Source of the DNA: Acidobacteriota bacterium
GTDB lineage: Bacteria; Acidobacteriota; Terriglobia; Acidiferrales; UBA7541
Reading direction: 5' to 3'
DNA length: 64,000 nt
NCBI GenBank assembly: GCA_013289835.1
Contig: JABCZG010000002.1
Span: forward strand, 186,001 to 250,000
The notes beneath the pieces were generated by a model. It did not search any database. It saw only the letters and a list, made by a program, of their open reading frames with translations, and was not told where the DNA came from. The translations under genes were made by a program, and so were the position numbers. Below, in pieces: positions 52,651 to 62,100 of the stretch. The stretch's first letter is position 1, and every line of letters starts with the position of its first letter.

Positions 52651-53937
52651 CTAGCGAGAACTCATTTCGCCATTTTCGATGGGATGCGCCATAGTCTCGC
52701 GCATTTTGCCGGCGTCGAGTTCGCCTTGCCAGCGGCTCACGACGATGGTGGCGACCCCGTTGCCGATGACGTTGGTGAGGGCGCGGCATTCGCTCATGAA
52801 TTTGTCGATGCCGACGAGGATGGCGAGCGATTGAATGGGAATGGCGGGAACGGCGGCGAGGATGGCCGCGAGGGTGACGAAGCCAGTGCCGGTGACGCCG
52901 GAGGCGCCTTTGGAGGCGATCATGGCGAAGAGGAGGATGCCGGCTTCCTGGCTGAAGGAGAGATGGGTGTTGGTGGCTTGCGCGAGAAAGAGCGCGGAGA
53001 GCGTGAGATAGATGTTGGTGCCGTCGGTGTTGAAACTGTAGCCGGTGGGAAAGACGAGGCCGACGATGGCGGGGGAGGCGCCGAGGCGCTCGAGCTTCTG
53101 CATCATGTCCGGGAGGACGGTTTCGGAGGAGCTGGTGCCGAGAACGATGAGGAGCTCGTCCTTGATATAGGCGATGAAACGGAAGATGGAGAAGCCGGTG
53201 GCGTAAGCGATGGTGCCGAGGACCAGCACGACGAAAATTGCGCTGGTGAGATAAAACGTGCCGATGAGTTTGGCTAGCTGAGAGAGCGAGCCGACGCCAT
53301 AGCTGCCGACGGTGAAAGCCATGCCACCGAGGGCGCCGAGGGGCGCGGCCTTGATGATGATTCGAATGACGCCGAAGACGACTTTGGTGGCCATAGCGAA
53401 GCCGCGGATGATGCGTTCGCCGAGAGCGCCCATGCGCGAGACCGCGAAACCGGTGAGGATGGAAATGAGCAGGACCTGGAGGACGTCGCCGGTGACGAAG
53501 GCTTCGGCGACGGTGCGCGGGATAATTGCGAGCAGAAAGGGGACGATGCCGGTTTCTTTGGCGCGGGTCAGATAGTTGGCTACGGATTTGGTGTCGAGGG
53601 TGGCGGGATCGAGATTCAGGCCGGCGCCGGGATGCAGAAGATGGGAAACGAGAATGCCGATGAGCAGGGCGAGGGTGGAAACGATTTCGAAGTAGACGAG
53701 AGTTTTGATGCCGACGCTGCCGACTTTTTTCAGATCGTGGGTGGAGGCGATGCCCTGGACGACGATGCAGAAGATGACGGGGGCGATCATCATGCGAATG
53801 AGGGAGACGAAGGCGTCGCCGAGGGGTTTTAAAGCGACAGCGGTACGAGGAGAGAAGTGGCCCAGGAAAATGCCGATGGCGATGGCTACTAGGACTTGGA
53901 AGTAGAGAGTGGTGTACCAGCGTCGAGACTTTGCCAT
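52651..53937 (-). CDS. Dicarboxylate/amino-acid:cation symporter (DAACS), second copy
   Basis: A 428-aa transporter of the same family as the one at 32603: [26 protein letters not shown], the serine-rich hairpin [13 protein letters not shown], and [28 protein letters not shown] with the NTDGTNIY substrate/Na+ motif. It lies between the molybdenum hydroxylase and the 2-hydroxyacid dehydrogenase. Two DAACS carriers in the two catabolic blocks suggest related acidic substrates. Confidence 0.93.
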   Translation of the reverse strand: MAKSRRWYTTLYFQVLVAIAIGIFLGHFSPRTAVALKPLGDAFVSLIRMMIAPVIFCIVVQGIASTHDLKKVGSVGIKTLVYFEIVSTLALLIGILVSHLLHPGAGLNLDPATLDTKSVANYLTRAKETGIVPFLLAIIPRTVAEAFVTGDVLQVLLISILTGFAVSRMGALGERIIRGFAMATKVVFGVIRIIIKAAPLGALGGMAFTVGSYGVGSLSQLAKLIGTFYLTSAIFVVLVLGTIAYATGFSIFRFIAYIKDELLIVLGTSSSETVLPDMMQKLERLGASPAIVGLVFPTGYSFNTDGTNIYLTLSALFLAQATNTHLSFSQEAGILLFAMIASKGASGVTGTGFVTLAAILAAVPAIPIQSLAILVGIDKFMSECRALTNVIGNGVATIVVSRWQGELDAGKMRETMAHPIENGEMSSR

Positions 53938-53999
53938 ACGCTAAAAGTTCCTTACCTCAACAGCGCTTGCCCAAACCCGTTGGCGATTCGAAACACCAG

Positions 54000-54980
54000 T
54001 CACTGCACGAGATACAGCAGTGCTTCTTTTTGCAGCAGGACGCGTTCGACGTTTCGCCATGCGGAACGAAATAGAAATTCAGAGGATTGGCGGGTGGCTC
54101 CGGCGATGTGCGGGGTGAACAAGATGCGGCGCGCGGCTTCACCACGGAGCGCGAAAAGTGGATGGTCGGGCGGGGGAGGCTCGGTGGAATAGACGTCGAT
54201 GGCGGCGCCACCCAGGTGGCCAGAGATTAAGGAGTGCGCGAGGGCGGCTTCGTCGACGATGCCGCCGCGGGAGGCCTGGATGAGGATGGCTCCAGGCTTC
54301 ATGGCGGCTAGTTGGCGGGGACCGATGAGGCCTTGCGTGGTGGGGAGCAAGGGGACGTGCAAGGTGATGACGTCGGAAATTTTCAGCATCTCGTCTAAAA
54401 AAACGGATTTTGCTCCAAGTGCATTGGCAGCGCGTGCGTCGCGCGGAGCGGGATCGTAGTAACAGATTCGGGAACCGCGGTGGTGAAGGGCTTCGGCGAC
54501 GGCTAAGCCGATTCTGCCGAAACCCACGATGCCGACCGCGAGACCGTCTAGACCTGCAAGATTTTCGGAAATCATACGGGCGCGGAAGTCGGCATAGTTG
54601 CCGGCACGAATTTCGGCGTCGGCCCATAGGAAACGGCGCAGAAGAACGGAGGCCGCGGTCACCACGTATTCTGCTAGAGCCCTGTTGCTGCCGCCGGGGA
54701 CATTTGCCACGGAAATTCTCAGACGCTTGAGAAGAGCAAGATCGAGGCGATCCACGCCCGCGCCGGTGACTTGGACGAATTGGACGGTCGTGCCTTCGAA
54801 CAATTCTGCAGAAAGTTTTGGACCGACGGCGGGGATCACGAGGGCGCGGGCTTGCTTCATCAACGCGGGAACATCGGGATCTTCCGGAGCACGATAGGCA
54901 ATCTTCAGAGAGGGAGACGGCAAGACGCCGAGGCGCTGAAAATCGGCTTCGGGGCGCAGGCAGAGGACATCGGCGGTCAT
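54000..54980 (-). CDS. D-2-hydroxyacid dehydrogenase family protein
   Basis: A 326-aa protein. LAVGIVGFGRIGLAVAEALHHRG is the NAD(P) motif; the catalytic Arg lies in IQASRGGIVDEAAL, the Glu in DVYSTEPPPPDHPLF and the His in FTPHIAGATRQSSE. It reduces a 2-oxoacid or oxidises a D-2-hydroxyacid (glycerate, lactate, phosphoglycerate or similar). It overlaps the cupin gene by 4 bases, so it is part of the same transcript. Confidence 0.9.
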   Translation of the reverse strand: MTADVLCLRPEADFQRLGVLPSPSLKIAYRAPEDPDVPALMKQARALVIPAVGPKLSAELFEGTTVQFVQVTGAGVDRLDLALLKRLRISVANVPGGSNRALAEYVVTAASVLLRRFLWADAEIRAGNYADFRARMISENLAGLDGLAVGIVGFGRIGLAVAEALHHRGSRICYYDPAPRDARAANALGAKSVFLDEMLKISDVITLHVPLLPTTQGLIGPRQLAAMKPGAILIQASRGGIVDEAALAHSLISGHLGGAAIDVYSTEPPPPDHPLFALRGEAARRILFTPHIAGATRQSSEFLFRSAWRNVERVLLQKEALLYLVQ

Positions 54981-55375
54981 GGGCGCTTGGGAGTTCCGGA
55001 TGAAACAGCGGATTCCACCGTGCTTCTAGAGATGTCGGCGGAGGGAAAGAAGCAGAGTAGGAGAAGCGGTGTGTTGCCAGTGTTGCGGGTGACGTGTTTT
55101 TCCCCAGGCGGGATGAGAATCGTGTCGCCCGGTTGGAGAGGATATTCACCAGTTTCGGCAAACGTGGTGCCTTGGCCGGACAAGACGTAGATGCATTCTT
55201 CGTGGCCGGAATGTTGATGCGGGCCGCGCGGCGCTTCCCCAGGTTGCGGGACGGGAATTTCAACTAGCCGCATGGTGACGCCCTTCGCACCATTTTCACC
55301 GGAGACGATTTCGAGGGATTTGCGGCCGGGCAATCCGAGTTGCTTCGCTTGCGCTTGGGTGAAGAGGCGGGCCAT
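54977..55375 (-). CDS. Cupin-domain protein
   Basis: A 132-aa single cupin. The metal-binding motif 1 is GPHQHSGHEECIYVLSGQG (two or three His plus Glu) and motif 2 is PPGEKHVTRNTGNTPLLLL (His). Proteins of this size isomerise or bind small sugar-like acids, or act as ligand sensors. The ATG shares one base with the creatininase stop (TGATG), so translation is coupled. Product and role unknown; context suggests sugar-acid handling. Confidence 0.85.
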   Translation of the reverse strand: MARLFTQAQAKQLGLPGRKSLEIVSGENGAKGVTMRLVEIPVPQPGEAPRGPHQHSGHEECIYVLSGQGTTFAETGEYPLQPGDTILIPPGEKHVTRNTGNTPLLLLCFFPSADISRSTVESAVSSGTPKRP

Positions 55376-56178
55376 CAGCGCGCCTTGCTCACTTGCTTGA
55401 GTTCGGCGACGCCGCCTTGAATTTTGTCGAGCTGTTTGAAGATTTCGGCGGATTGCGTGGCGATGGAATCCGCGACGGCGTTGATGATGCGATGGGCCTT
55501 CTCGACAGTGGCGTGCTCCGGAGCGCCGTACCAGCCGGTTGGTGCGATGGAGCGCACGTCGGACAAGACGGGTTGATAGCTGCGGGTGCGGCGCAGCGCA
55601 TCCATTTTTTCCCCGTGGGAGTGGTCGGAAGAATTGTCAATACGATCGAGGTGCACCAAATCGGGGCGATAGGCGAGGACCGCTAAAGCTTCGATTTCGC
55701 CGCCATGGGTGAGACCGCCGCATTCCTTGCCAAACATGTCTTCGGCGACGAAGCACGCCTGGACGGTGAGCACGGTCATGCCGTGTTCGCGATGCAAGAG
55801 ATCGGCGGCAACGCCGAGCGGAGGAATGTTGAGTTCGTGCCAATTGAGAATCAGAAGATATTTGGCACCGTGCTGCGCAGTGGAGGCGCAAGTTTCTGTG
55901 ACCAGGCGCATGTACGTGTCTGGCGTCAGAGTGATGGTGCCTTCGAAGGGCATGTGCAGGGGGGTGACGCCGAGCGGGCCTCCGGGCAAAACCAAACCGT
56001 CCATGCGCTCGGCGACGGCGTGGGCGATGGCGTTCGAAGCGAAAATGTCGGTGCCGGTGGGGAGATGAGGACCGTGTTGCTCGACGCTGCCCTGCGGCAG
56101 AATGACGAGCGGGTTTTTCTTCAATTGCACGGCGATTTCCGGCTGCGTTAGCTCAATGAAATAGCGGCTAGGCAACAT
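55375..56178 (-). CDS. Creatininase-family metal-dependent amidohydrolase
   Basis: A 267-aa protein. The ATG at 56178 is chosen (MLPSRYFIELTQPEIAVQLKKNPLVILPQGS); it overlaps the preceding Gfo gene by 11 bases. Metal ligands of the creatininase fold are visible: E and H in SVEQHGPHLP, D in TGTDIF, H in NWHELN, and E in THGGEIEAL. Members open creatinine, or remove formamide from FAPy compounds, or act in mycofactocin and similar pathways. Substrate is not predictable, but the neighbours (Gfo, cupin, hydroxyacid dehydrogenase) suggest a cyclic amide in a sugar- or amino-acid-like pathway. Confidence 0.88.
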   Translation of the reverse strand: MLPSRYFIELTQPEIAVQLKKNPLVILPQGSVEQHGPHLPTGTDIFASNAIAHAVAERMDGLVLPGGPLGVTPLHMPFEGTITLTPDTYMRLVTETCASTAQHGAKYLLILNWHELNIPPLGVAADLLHREHGMTVLTVQACFVAEDMFGKECGGLTHGGEIEALAVLAYRPDLVHLDRIDNSSDHSHGEKMDALRRTRSYQPVLSDVRSIAPTGWYGAPEHATVEKAHRIINAVADSIATQSAEIFKQLDKIQGGVAELKQVSKAR

Positions 56179-57259
56179 TGTGGATTTTCTCCGCAACGCG
56201 GGCTTGCGCGGCGCTGAGCACTTCGGCGATGCGTGTGTATTGTCCGTCCTTTTCGATGGAGCGCAAGGCGGCATAGACGATGGCCACGGCAAAATTGCCG
56301 TTGTAGGCGCTCAGTTCGCCAGACTTTCCCGTTCTGCAACTTTCGGCAAACATTTCGAGCTCGGTGCGGAACATGTCGCTCTCCGGGACTCTTAACTCTT
56401 CGCGCTTGGCGTAGCCATCCTTGCCGCGTTGGATGTAGAGAGTTGAGTTCTTGTGCAGCTGGTCGGGAGTATCCCAGGTGTTGAAATCGATCTCGTAATG
56501 CATCAAGCCCTTGGAGCCAAAAACGCGCACGGCGAAAACTCCGGGAGAGGTCCAGCAGGAGCCGACGTAGCCGACTTTTCCGTCGGCGAATTTGAGAAGG
56601 GTCATGGACTGATCGTCCACTTCGGCACCGACGGGCGAAAGCTTCGAAGACATAGCGCCAGCTTCGACGATTTCGCCACCGAGGTAATGGAGCACATCGA
56701 ACTGGTGGATGGCGAGTTGAGACAACGGGCCGCCGGGGGCTTTGTCCTTGTACCAGCGCCAGGTTTTGGGAGTCAGCTCGAGCGCGCGTTCATTGGAGAA
56801 ATTTGCTTCGATGAAAGCGACACGGCCGAGTTCGCCGCTGTCGATGGCTTCGCGAATTTTGCGGATTCCGGCCATCAATCGCGCGCTATGGCCGACGGTG
56901 ACGGTGATTCCATATTTTTTCTCGAGCGCCGCGATCTCCAGGCCTTCTTCGAGAGTGCTGGCGATAGGCTTCTCCGTGTAGACGTGTTTGCGCGCCTTGG
57001 CGACTTCGCTGGCGACGGGCAAGTGCTGCTCATTCGGAACGGTGAGGATGACGCCCTCGATCTCGCGATTGGAGAGCATCGTGCGCATATCTGGGACGGC
57101 AGGAACGCCGAGTTCCTGTTCGAAGGCCAGGCGCTTTTCTTCCGAGCGGCTGTAGCCCGCGACGATTTTGATTTTTTCGGATTTCGCGGCGGCGCGCGTC
57201 AGCACTTTGGCCCAGCGGCCAAGCCCCACGATGCCAAATTTCACGGGAGTTGCAGTCAT
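56168..57259 (-). CDS. Gfo/Idh/MocA family oxidoreductase (cytosolic)
   Basis: A 363-aa NAD(P)-dependent oxidoreductase. FGIVGLGRWAKVLTRAAAKS is the Rossmann motif and VYTEKPIASTLEEGLEIAAL carries the signature EKP with the catalytic Lys; GHSARLMAGIRKIREAIDSGELG follows, as in inositol/glucose dehydrogenase-like members. There is no signal peptide, unlike the relative at 1280. It is co-transcribed with the creatininase-family gene. Confidence 0.9.
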   Translation of the reverse strand: MTATPVKFGIVGLGRWAKVLTRAAAKSEKIKIVAGYSRSEEKRLAFEQELGVPAVPDMRTMLSNREIEGVILTVPNEQHLPVASEVAKARKHVYTEKPIASTLEEGLEIAALEKKYGITVTVGHSARLMAGIRKIREAIDSGELGRVAFIEANFSNERALELTPKTWRWYKDKAPGGPLSQLAIHQFDVLHYLGGEIVEAGAMSSKLSPVGAEVDDQSMTLLKFADGKVGYVGSCWTSPGVFAVRVFGSKGLMHYEIDFNTWDTPDQLHKNSTLYIQRGKDGYAKREELRVPESDMFRTELEMFAESCRTGKSGELSAYNGNFAVAIVYAALRSIEKDGQYTRIAEVLSAAQARVAEKIHNVA

Positions 57260-57271
57260 GCAGGCCTCATT

Positions 57272-58135
57272 CTACTCAATTCTGGTATTAAAACTGAAAA
57301 GCATCTGCCAGCGGGCGTCGCGCTTTACCCACATGCGCGAGTTGAAATAGGCCTTGGCGTTGGCGCGCTGTTCGCGGGCGATCATCATGACGGTGTCGCC
57401 GAAATCGAACATGCGCGCGGAAAGCAGCGCCGGGGGAGCGGATCTGGCTCCGGCTTGTCTTTGCGTTTTGAGTTGAGCGAGCCGGTCGGCTTTCGTGTAT
57501 GGGGCGTCGTGATGAGTGTCCGTAGCCGTAAACTCGTCGGCGATGAGCGGCGCGTAGGAATCTGGATCACTTTCGGCCATGGCTTTCATCACGCCTTGCC
57601 AAGAAGTGATCGCTTCCCTCTCGGACGGAGTCTCCGGCTGGAACGGAATCGTTTTGCAGGGGTTGTCACACACGCCTGACCCAGCTTCGGCAGCGACGGG
57701 CGGCTCCGACTTCGCAACCATTCTGACTTCCTGATAAAGAACGAGCCGCCAGCTTGGCGCACGCTGGAGCCAGACGCGAAGGACTTGAAGCTTGCCGCGA
57801 TTGGCCCGGACGATAGCGGTCCGGCCATAAACGCGGACTTGCAAGTCAACGCCGACGTTTGCGGGTTGGGGAAAGTTTTTCAGCACTTGCGCTTTGAACA
57901 TGCTCTTGCCGGTGGAATCGATCCAGGTGAAATCCTCGTTGAGAAGCCGGTTGAGAGCGAGCTGGTCGTTGAGGAATGCTTCGTCGCCTCTTGCGAGGAG
58001 TTCGAGCAAGGAGTGGTCCACAGCGAGGACCGCTTGCTCATCTTTAGTGACGCCAAAGGTTTCGCCCGCCAGGATAAGCGCAAGCACAGCGCAGGCTGTG
58101 GCGGCGATGAGCGCAGAACGAGCAAACAACTTCAT
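57272..58135 (-). CDS. Exported protein with two NTF2-like (DUF4440/SnoaL) domains
   Basis: A 287-aa protein with a signal peptide (SALIAATACAVLALILAGETFG). Two NTF2-like alpha+beta barrels follow, one at ~35-140 (VDHSLLELLARGDEAFLNDQLALNRLLNEDFTWIDSTGKS) and one at ~170-285 (AITSWQGVMKAMAESDPDSYAPLIADEFTATDTHHDAPYTKADRLAQL). The fold binds small hydrophobic ligands or shapes cyclase/isomerase pockets; no catalytic residue can be claimed. It is a paralogue of the gene just upstream. Confidence 0.8.
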   Translation of the reverse strand: MKLFARSALIAATACAVLALILAGETFGVTKDEQAVLAVDHSLLELLARGDEAFLNDQLALNRLLNEDFTWIDSTGKSMFKAQVLKNFPQPANVGVDLQVRVYGRTAIVRANRGKLQVLRVWLQRAPSWRLVLYQEVRMVAKSEPPVAAEAGSGVCDNPCKTIPFQPETPSEREAITSWQGVMKAMAESDPDSYAPLIADEFTATDTHHDAPYTKADRLAQLKTQRQAGARSAPPALLSARMFDFGDTVMMIAREQRANAKAYFNSRMWVKRDARWQMLFSFNTRIE

Positions 58136-58184
58136 GCGTTACTCCCACGGGTCCAGCGGAGGGGGTCCCGTCCAAAGAATGATG

Positions 58185-59054
58185 CTAAGAGACCTTGGCG
58201 GGCGCATCCTGGATAGTCGTCTGATAGCTGATGGACATGATCCAATGCCCATCACGCTTGATCCAAAGGCGGCTGACGTGGACCGGCTTGCCAGAGTAGG
58301 GCTGGTGCAAGCAGGTCATCACGATGGCGTCGCCGAAATCAAACATTTGGGCGGACACGAGAGGAGAGGGCGCGGAGCCGCGGCCGGTTTGCTTCTGCAG
58401 ATTCAGCGTGGCGATGCGGTCGGCTTTGGTCATGGGGTGATCGTTGGTGGAACTGAGCATGGTGAATTCGTCGGCAATGTGGGGAGACCAGGCTGCGGCG
58501 TCGTGGTTGGTTACGCCGGTCTCCAAGGCCTGCCAGGAAGCAACGACGGCTTGCTCGGCTTCGTTTCTCGGCTTGTACGGCAAGGTCTTGCAGGGATTTT
58601 CGCAGTCCTTCACTTCGGAACCCGTGGGGCCGGAGGTCTGCCGGCCGAGAGCGACTTCGTGATAGACGAGCAACCGCCATCCGGCGGAGCGCTTGACCCA
58701 GATGCGGAGAACGTGGATTTTGTCGCGGCCGGCCATCACGGCACTGACTGGGCCGTAGGTGCGCTGATGTACCTCCGCGCCAGCTTCGTTGCCAAGTGCG
58801 GGAGATGGAACGGAACCGAGAATCTGCGTTCTGGTGCGATTTCTGCCATCTTCGTCCGTCCAGGTGGCATCGGTGTCGAGGAGTTTGCCGACAGTTGCTT
58901 TGTCGCCTTTGGCGGCGGCCTGGACCAAGTCGTGGTCGGTCTGAAGTGCGTCTTGATCGTCACCGGCGGCAGCAGCGGATTTGCTCGAGACGAAAGCTAG
59001 AGTGCAAACAAAGAGGACGCCGATCACAAGTGCAGTTGAGGCGGTACGAATCAT
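58185..59054 (-). CDS. Exported protein with two NTF2-like domains, paralogue of the next gene
   Basis: A 289-aa paralogue with the same plan: a signal peptide (ALVIGVLFVCTLAFVSSKSAAA), a first NTF2-like domain (TDHDLVQAAAKGDKATVGKLLDTDATWTDEDGRNRTR) and a second one (VVASWQALETGVTNHDAAAWSPHIADEFTMLSSTNDHPMTKADRIATL). A Cys pair between the domains, CENPCKTLPYKP, is shared with the sister protein (CDNPCKTIPFQP) and may form a disulphide or metal site. It is the first gene after the TonB-receptor terminator. Confidence 0.8.
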   Translation of the reverse strand: MIRTASTALVIGVLFVCTLAFVSSKSAAAAGDDQDALQTDHDLVQAAAKGDKATVGKLLDTDATWTDEDGRNRTRTQILGSVPSPALGNEAGAEVHQRTYGPVSAVMAGRDKIHVLRIWVKRSAGWRLLVYHEVALGRQTSGPTGSEVKDCENPCKTLPYKPRNEAEQAVVASWQALETGVTNHDAAAWSPHIADEFTMLSSTNDHPMTKADRIATLNLQKQTGRGSAPSPLVSAQMFDFGDAIVMTCLHQPYSGKPVHVSRLWIKRDGHWIMSISYQTTIQDAPAKVS

Positions 59055-59097
59055 CGGTTTTCATTCTCCCAGGAATGCATATATGCGTTTATACAGG

Positions 59098-59125
59098 AAA
59101 AAAGGGCCGGAGAAATGTCCGGCCC
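59098..59125 (-). terminator. Rho-independent terminator of the TonB-receptor gene
   Basis: On the minus strand GGGCCGGA and TCCGGCCC form a perfect 8-bp stem around a 6-base loop (59104-59125), followed by six T (59098-59103). It lies 28 bases after the stop of the receptor gene and separates it from the next transcript. Confidence 0.9.
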
Positions 59126-59153
59126 CTTTCCGAGTTCCAAGCAAGAACTACGG

Positions 59154-62100
59154 CTAGAAAATGAACTTCAAGCCCAGCTGAATGGCGCGGTTGCTGCCCG
59201 AGCCGAGGACGGGGTTGAAGGCGGCGCTGTCCGGAGTGGCACAGCCGCAACCAAACTGGCTTGGCACTGACGGATCAGAGAATGCTGCTTGCCCGTAACC
59301 GCTGGTGGCACCCCAGGGATTGGCGAACTCGGGGTGATTGAAGACATTGAACATTTCGGCGCGGAACTGCGCCTTGACGCGTTCACCGAACTTAAAACTC
59401 TTTGTGATGGAGAGGTCGACGTTGTGGAAGCCGGTATCGCGGAAGATGTTCCGGCCCATGGTGCCAAAGGTGTTTTGCGCGGGGGGAACCAAGACGGATT
59501 TGCCATTCAAGCTAACGTAGCAACCGGCGGTCACGAGCGTGCCGTTGGCAGACGGATCGGGCGCTTTCCCTAAGCAATTGTTCCATGCGGCCGTGGTCTG
59601 AGCAGCGGATAGCGGAATTGCTGTGGCCCCACCTTGGGTCAAGTATCCGCACGAGACGGCCGCAAGGTTAGTCGGCACAGCCGGATCCGTGGTGCTGCAA
59701 TAGGGTAGGGTGTTGGGCCCACCAGACTTGAAGTCCGCTGGGTTACCAAAGAAGTCCCAACGATCTGCAAGTTCACCGGTTCCACTGAAGTTGAACGTTT
59801 GATCATTGACGTTCCAGGGTTGGCCGCTCTGCAGAGCGATAATCGAATTGAGCTGCCACCCTTCCAAGAGTTGCCCCCAAGTCTTCTTATCGGGAAGGGA
59901 GTAGGTCACGGACAGTGTAAAGCGATGCCGAATGTCTTCGTCGCCGCTGGCATGCTCCAAATAGGGACGCGTGCTATCCATAGGAAGAAAGGCGACCCAG
60001 TTAGAAGACAAGTCGTCCAGTGCATGGGAATAGGTATAGCCAAGGACGAAATCGAGGCCATGGTAGTTGCGAGCGGTCAGCGTTGTTTGCAGGCCGTTGT
60101 AAGTGGAACCGTAGAAATTGGAAAGGTAATTAATGGATCCAAGATACGGATACTTAGCTGCGAACGGGCCGACTCCGCCTGGGGTGGGCTGATTGAGGTC
60201 GACGACACCCGGAAGTTTGGTTCCGTGATTCCCAACATAAGAGGCGTCGAGAGAGAGTTTGCCAGAAAAGGCATGCTGGATGCCCAGAGTCCAGTTCTCA
60301 ACATAGGGTGTGCGGAAGTTGCGATTCATGGCGAAGGTGTTGCACGGGCCTGGGTCTGCTCCGATACCGTCACCGCACTGAACGAGTGAAGTAACGTTAG
60401 AGGGATAGATGGGAGTGGTTTGATTCACCCAGTTGAGGCCATTCGCCCCGGAGCCGGGAATGGTGACGCCAGTGGTAAGAATGTTTCCGACGCCAGGGCA
60501 GCCCGTCGGGGCAGGACACGCAGCGTCAAAAATTGTCGCGCCAGTGGGAACGACGCCAAGGCCAAAAAGTACGGGGCCGCTTTGAAGGTTCTGCTGAGAC
60601 ATATAGGTGCTCATGGAGAGCAGATCGTAGACGATGCTGCCGCCGAGACGAACAACAGTGGTGCCTTTGCCGGTGACATCCCAGGCCACACCGAAGCGCG
60701 GCGAGAAATTCCTGTGGTCACCGTTGTAGATGGAACTAATATTTTTGCCCACCTGTTCAAAACCGACAGTGGGATCGAAATTTCCGAGCAGATTGTTGGC
60801 TTCGGTAGGAACGGCCTGGTATTCGTAGCGGATCCCGAGATTGATAGTGATTCTCGGGGTGATGCGCCAGTCGTCTTGCACGTAGCCGGCATAGAGCCAT
60901 TGGCTCAGGTTCCGGATAGGGGAACCGGCCAAGAAACCGGCGCTTGTGGGGTCGCCGGAGAGCAGGGCCTCCAAATTGGAAAAGGTGACGCGTCCCCGTG
61001 CACCGCGGTAGGTGCCCTGGTGGACAAGGTCCCTGCGGAGCTCGCCGCCGAATTTGAAGGCATGCTTGCCGCGCAAATACGAAATCTGGTCAATGAGGTC
61101 GTAGACTTTGTCAGGTCCCACAATCTTGGGAAAATTGTGAAAGGCGCCCAGCTCTGTGAAACCACCGCCCAGCTTGATATTGGGGATTCCTTGCAAGATT
61201 GGATTGGTAATTCCAGTGTCTATTTTGTAGGGGAAAGTGATGTCGTCCGGGATGATTCCAAGGGTGTAGTGAGTGAAACCGCCGCGAAGCTCGTTGGCCC
61301 AGGTGGAGCTCGGCGTCCAAGCCCAGTGCGCGGAAGCGGCCTGCGCACGGGAGTGAACATTGGTGCGGAATTGCGCAAGAAGTTCGTTGGAATCCATCCC
61401 TACGATCGTGTCATTGCCAAAGAAGTAGGAGCCGCTCAGGCTGTGGTGATCGTTGAGGTGGTAGTCCACTTTTCCGATGGTGTTTTTCGAGCTGTTGACG
61501 TTCGGAAAGTGCAGCGCGACACCGGTTCCCTGCGAGCTATTGGGAGTGTAAAAGCCCAGCAAATAGGCACTGAGAGGGTTCACTGTAAACGATGGATTTT
61601 GGGCAACGAGGTCCGCGGTGGCGTCCGCGATGCTGTGTTTGCAGTCGCCGGTGGTGAGCACTACGCAACCCAGGCCACCGCCGCCCACGATGGAAGCCGT
61701 TGTAGGCACACTCCCGGAGAGCGAATTGCCAACGGAATACATCTGACCTTCATAGGCGCCGAAATAGAAAAGCTTGTCGCGGATGATGTGCCCGCCTGCC
61801 GAGCCGCCGTACTGCTCGAGTTCAACGGGGGTCTTGGGCGAGCCGACGGGATCAAAGTAGTTCCGCGCATCAAACGAGTCCGAACGGCCGAAACCGTAAG
61901 CGGTACCGTGGATATCGTTGGTGCCGGACTTCAAACCCACGCTGGTGATAGCGCCGGGCTTCCAACCGTATTCGGCTTTGGGATTGACCTGAGTGTTGAA
62001 TTCCTGAATGGCGTCAATGGGGATGAGCGTGGCGGCATCGCCGAGGACGGCAGCGGCATTCGTGACGCTGAGGCCCATAAAGGATTCATCGTTGGTGACT

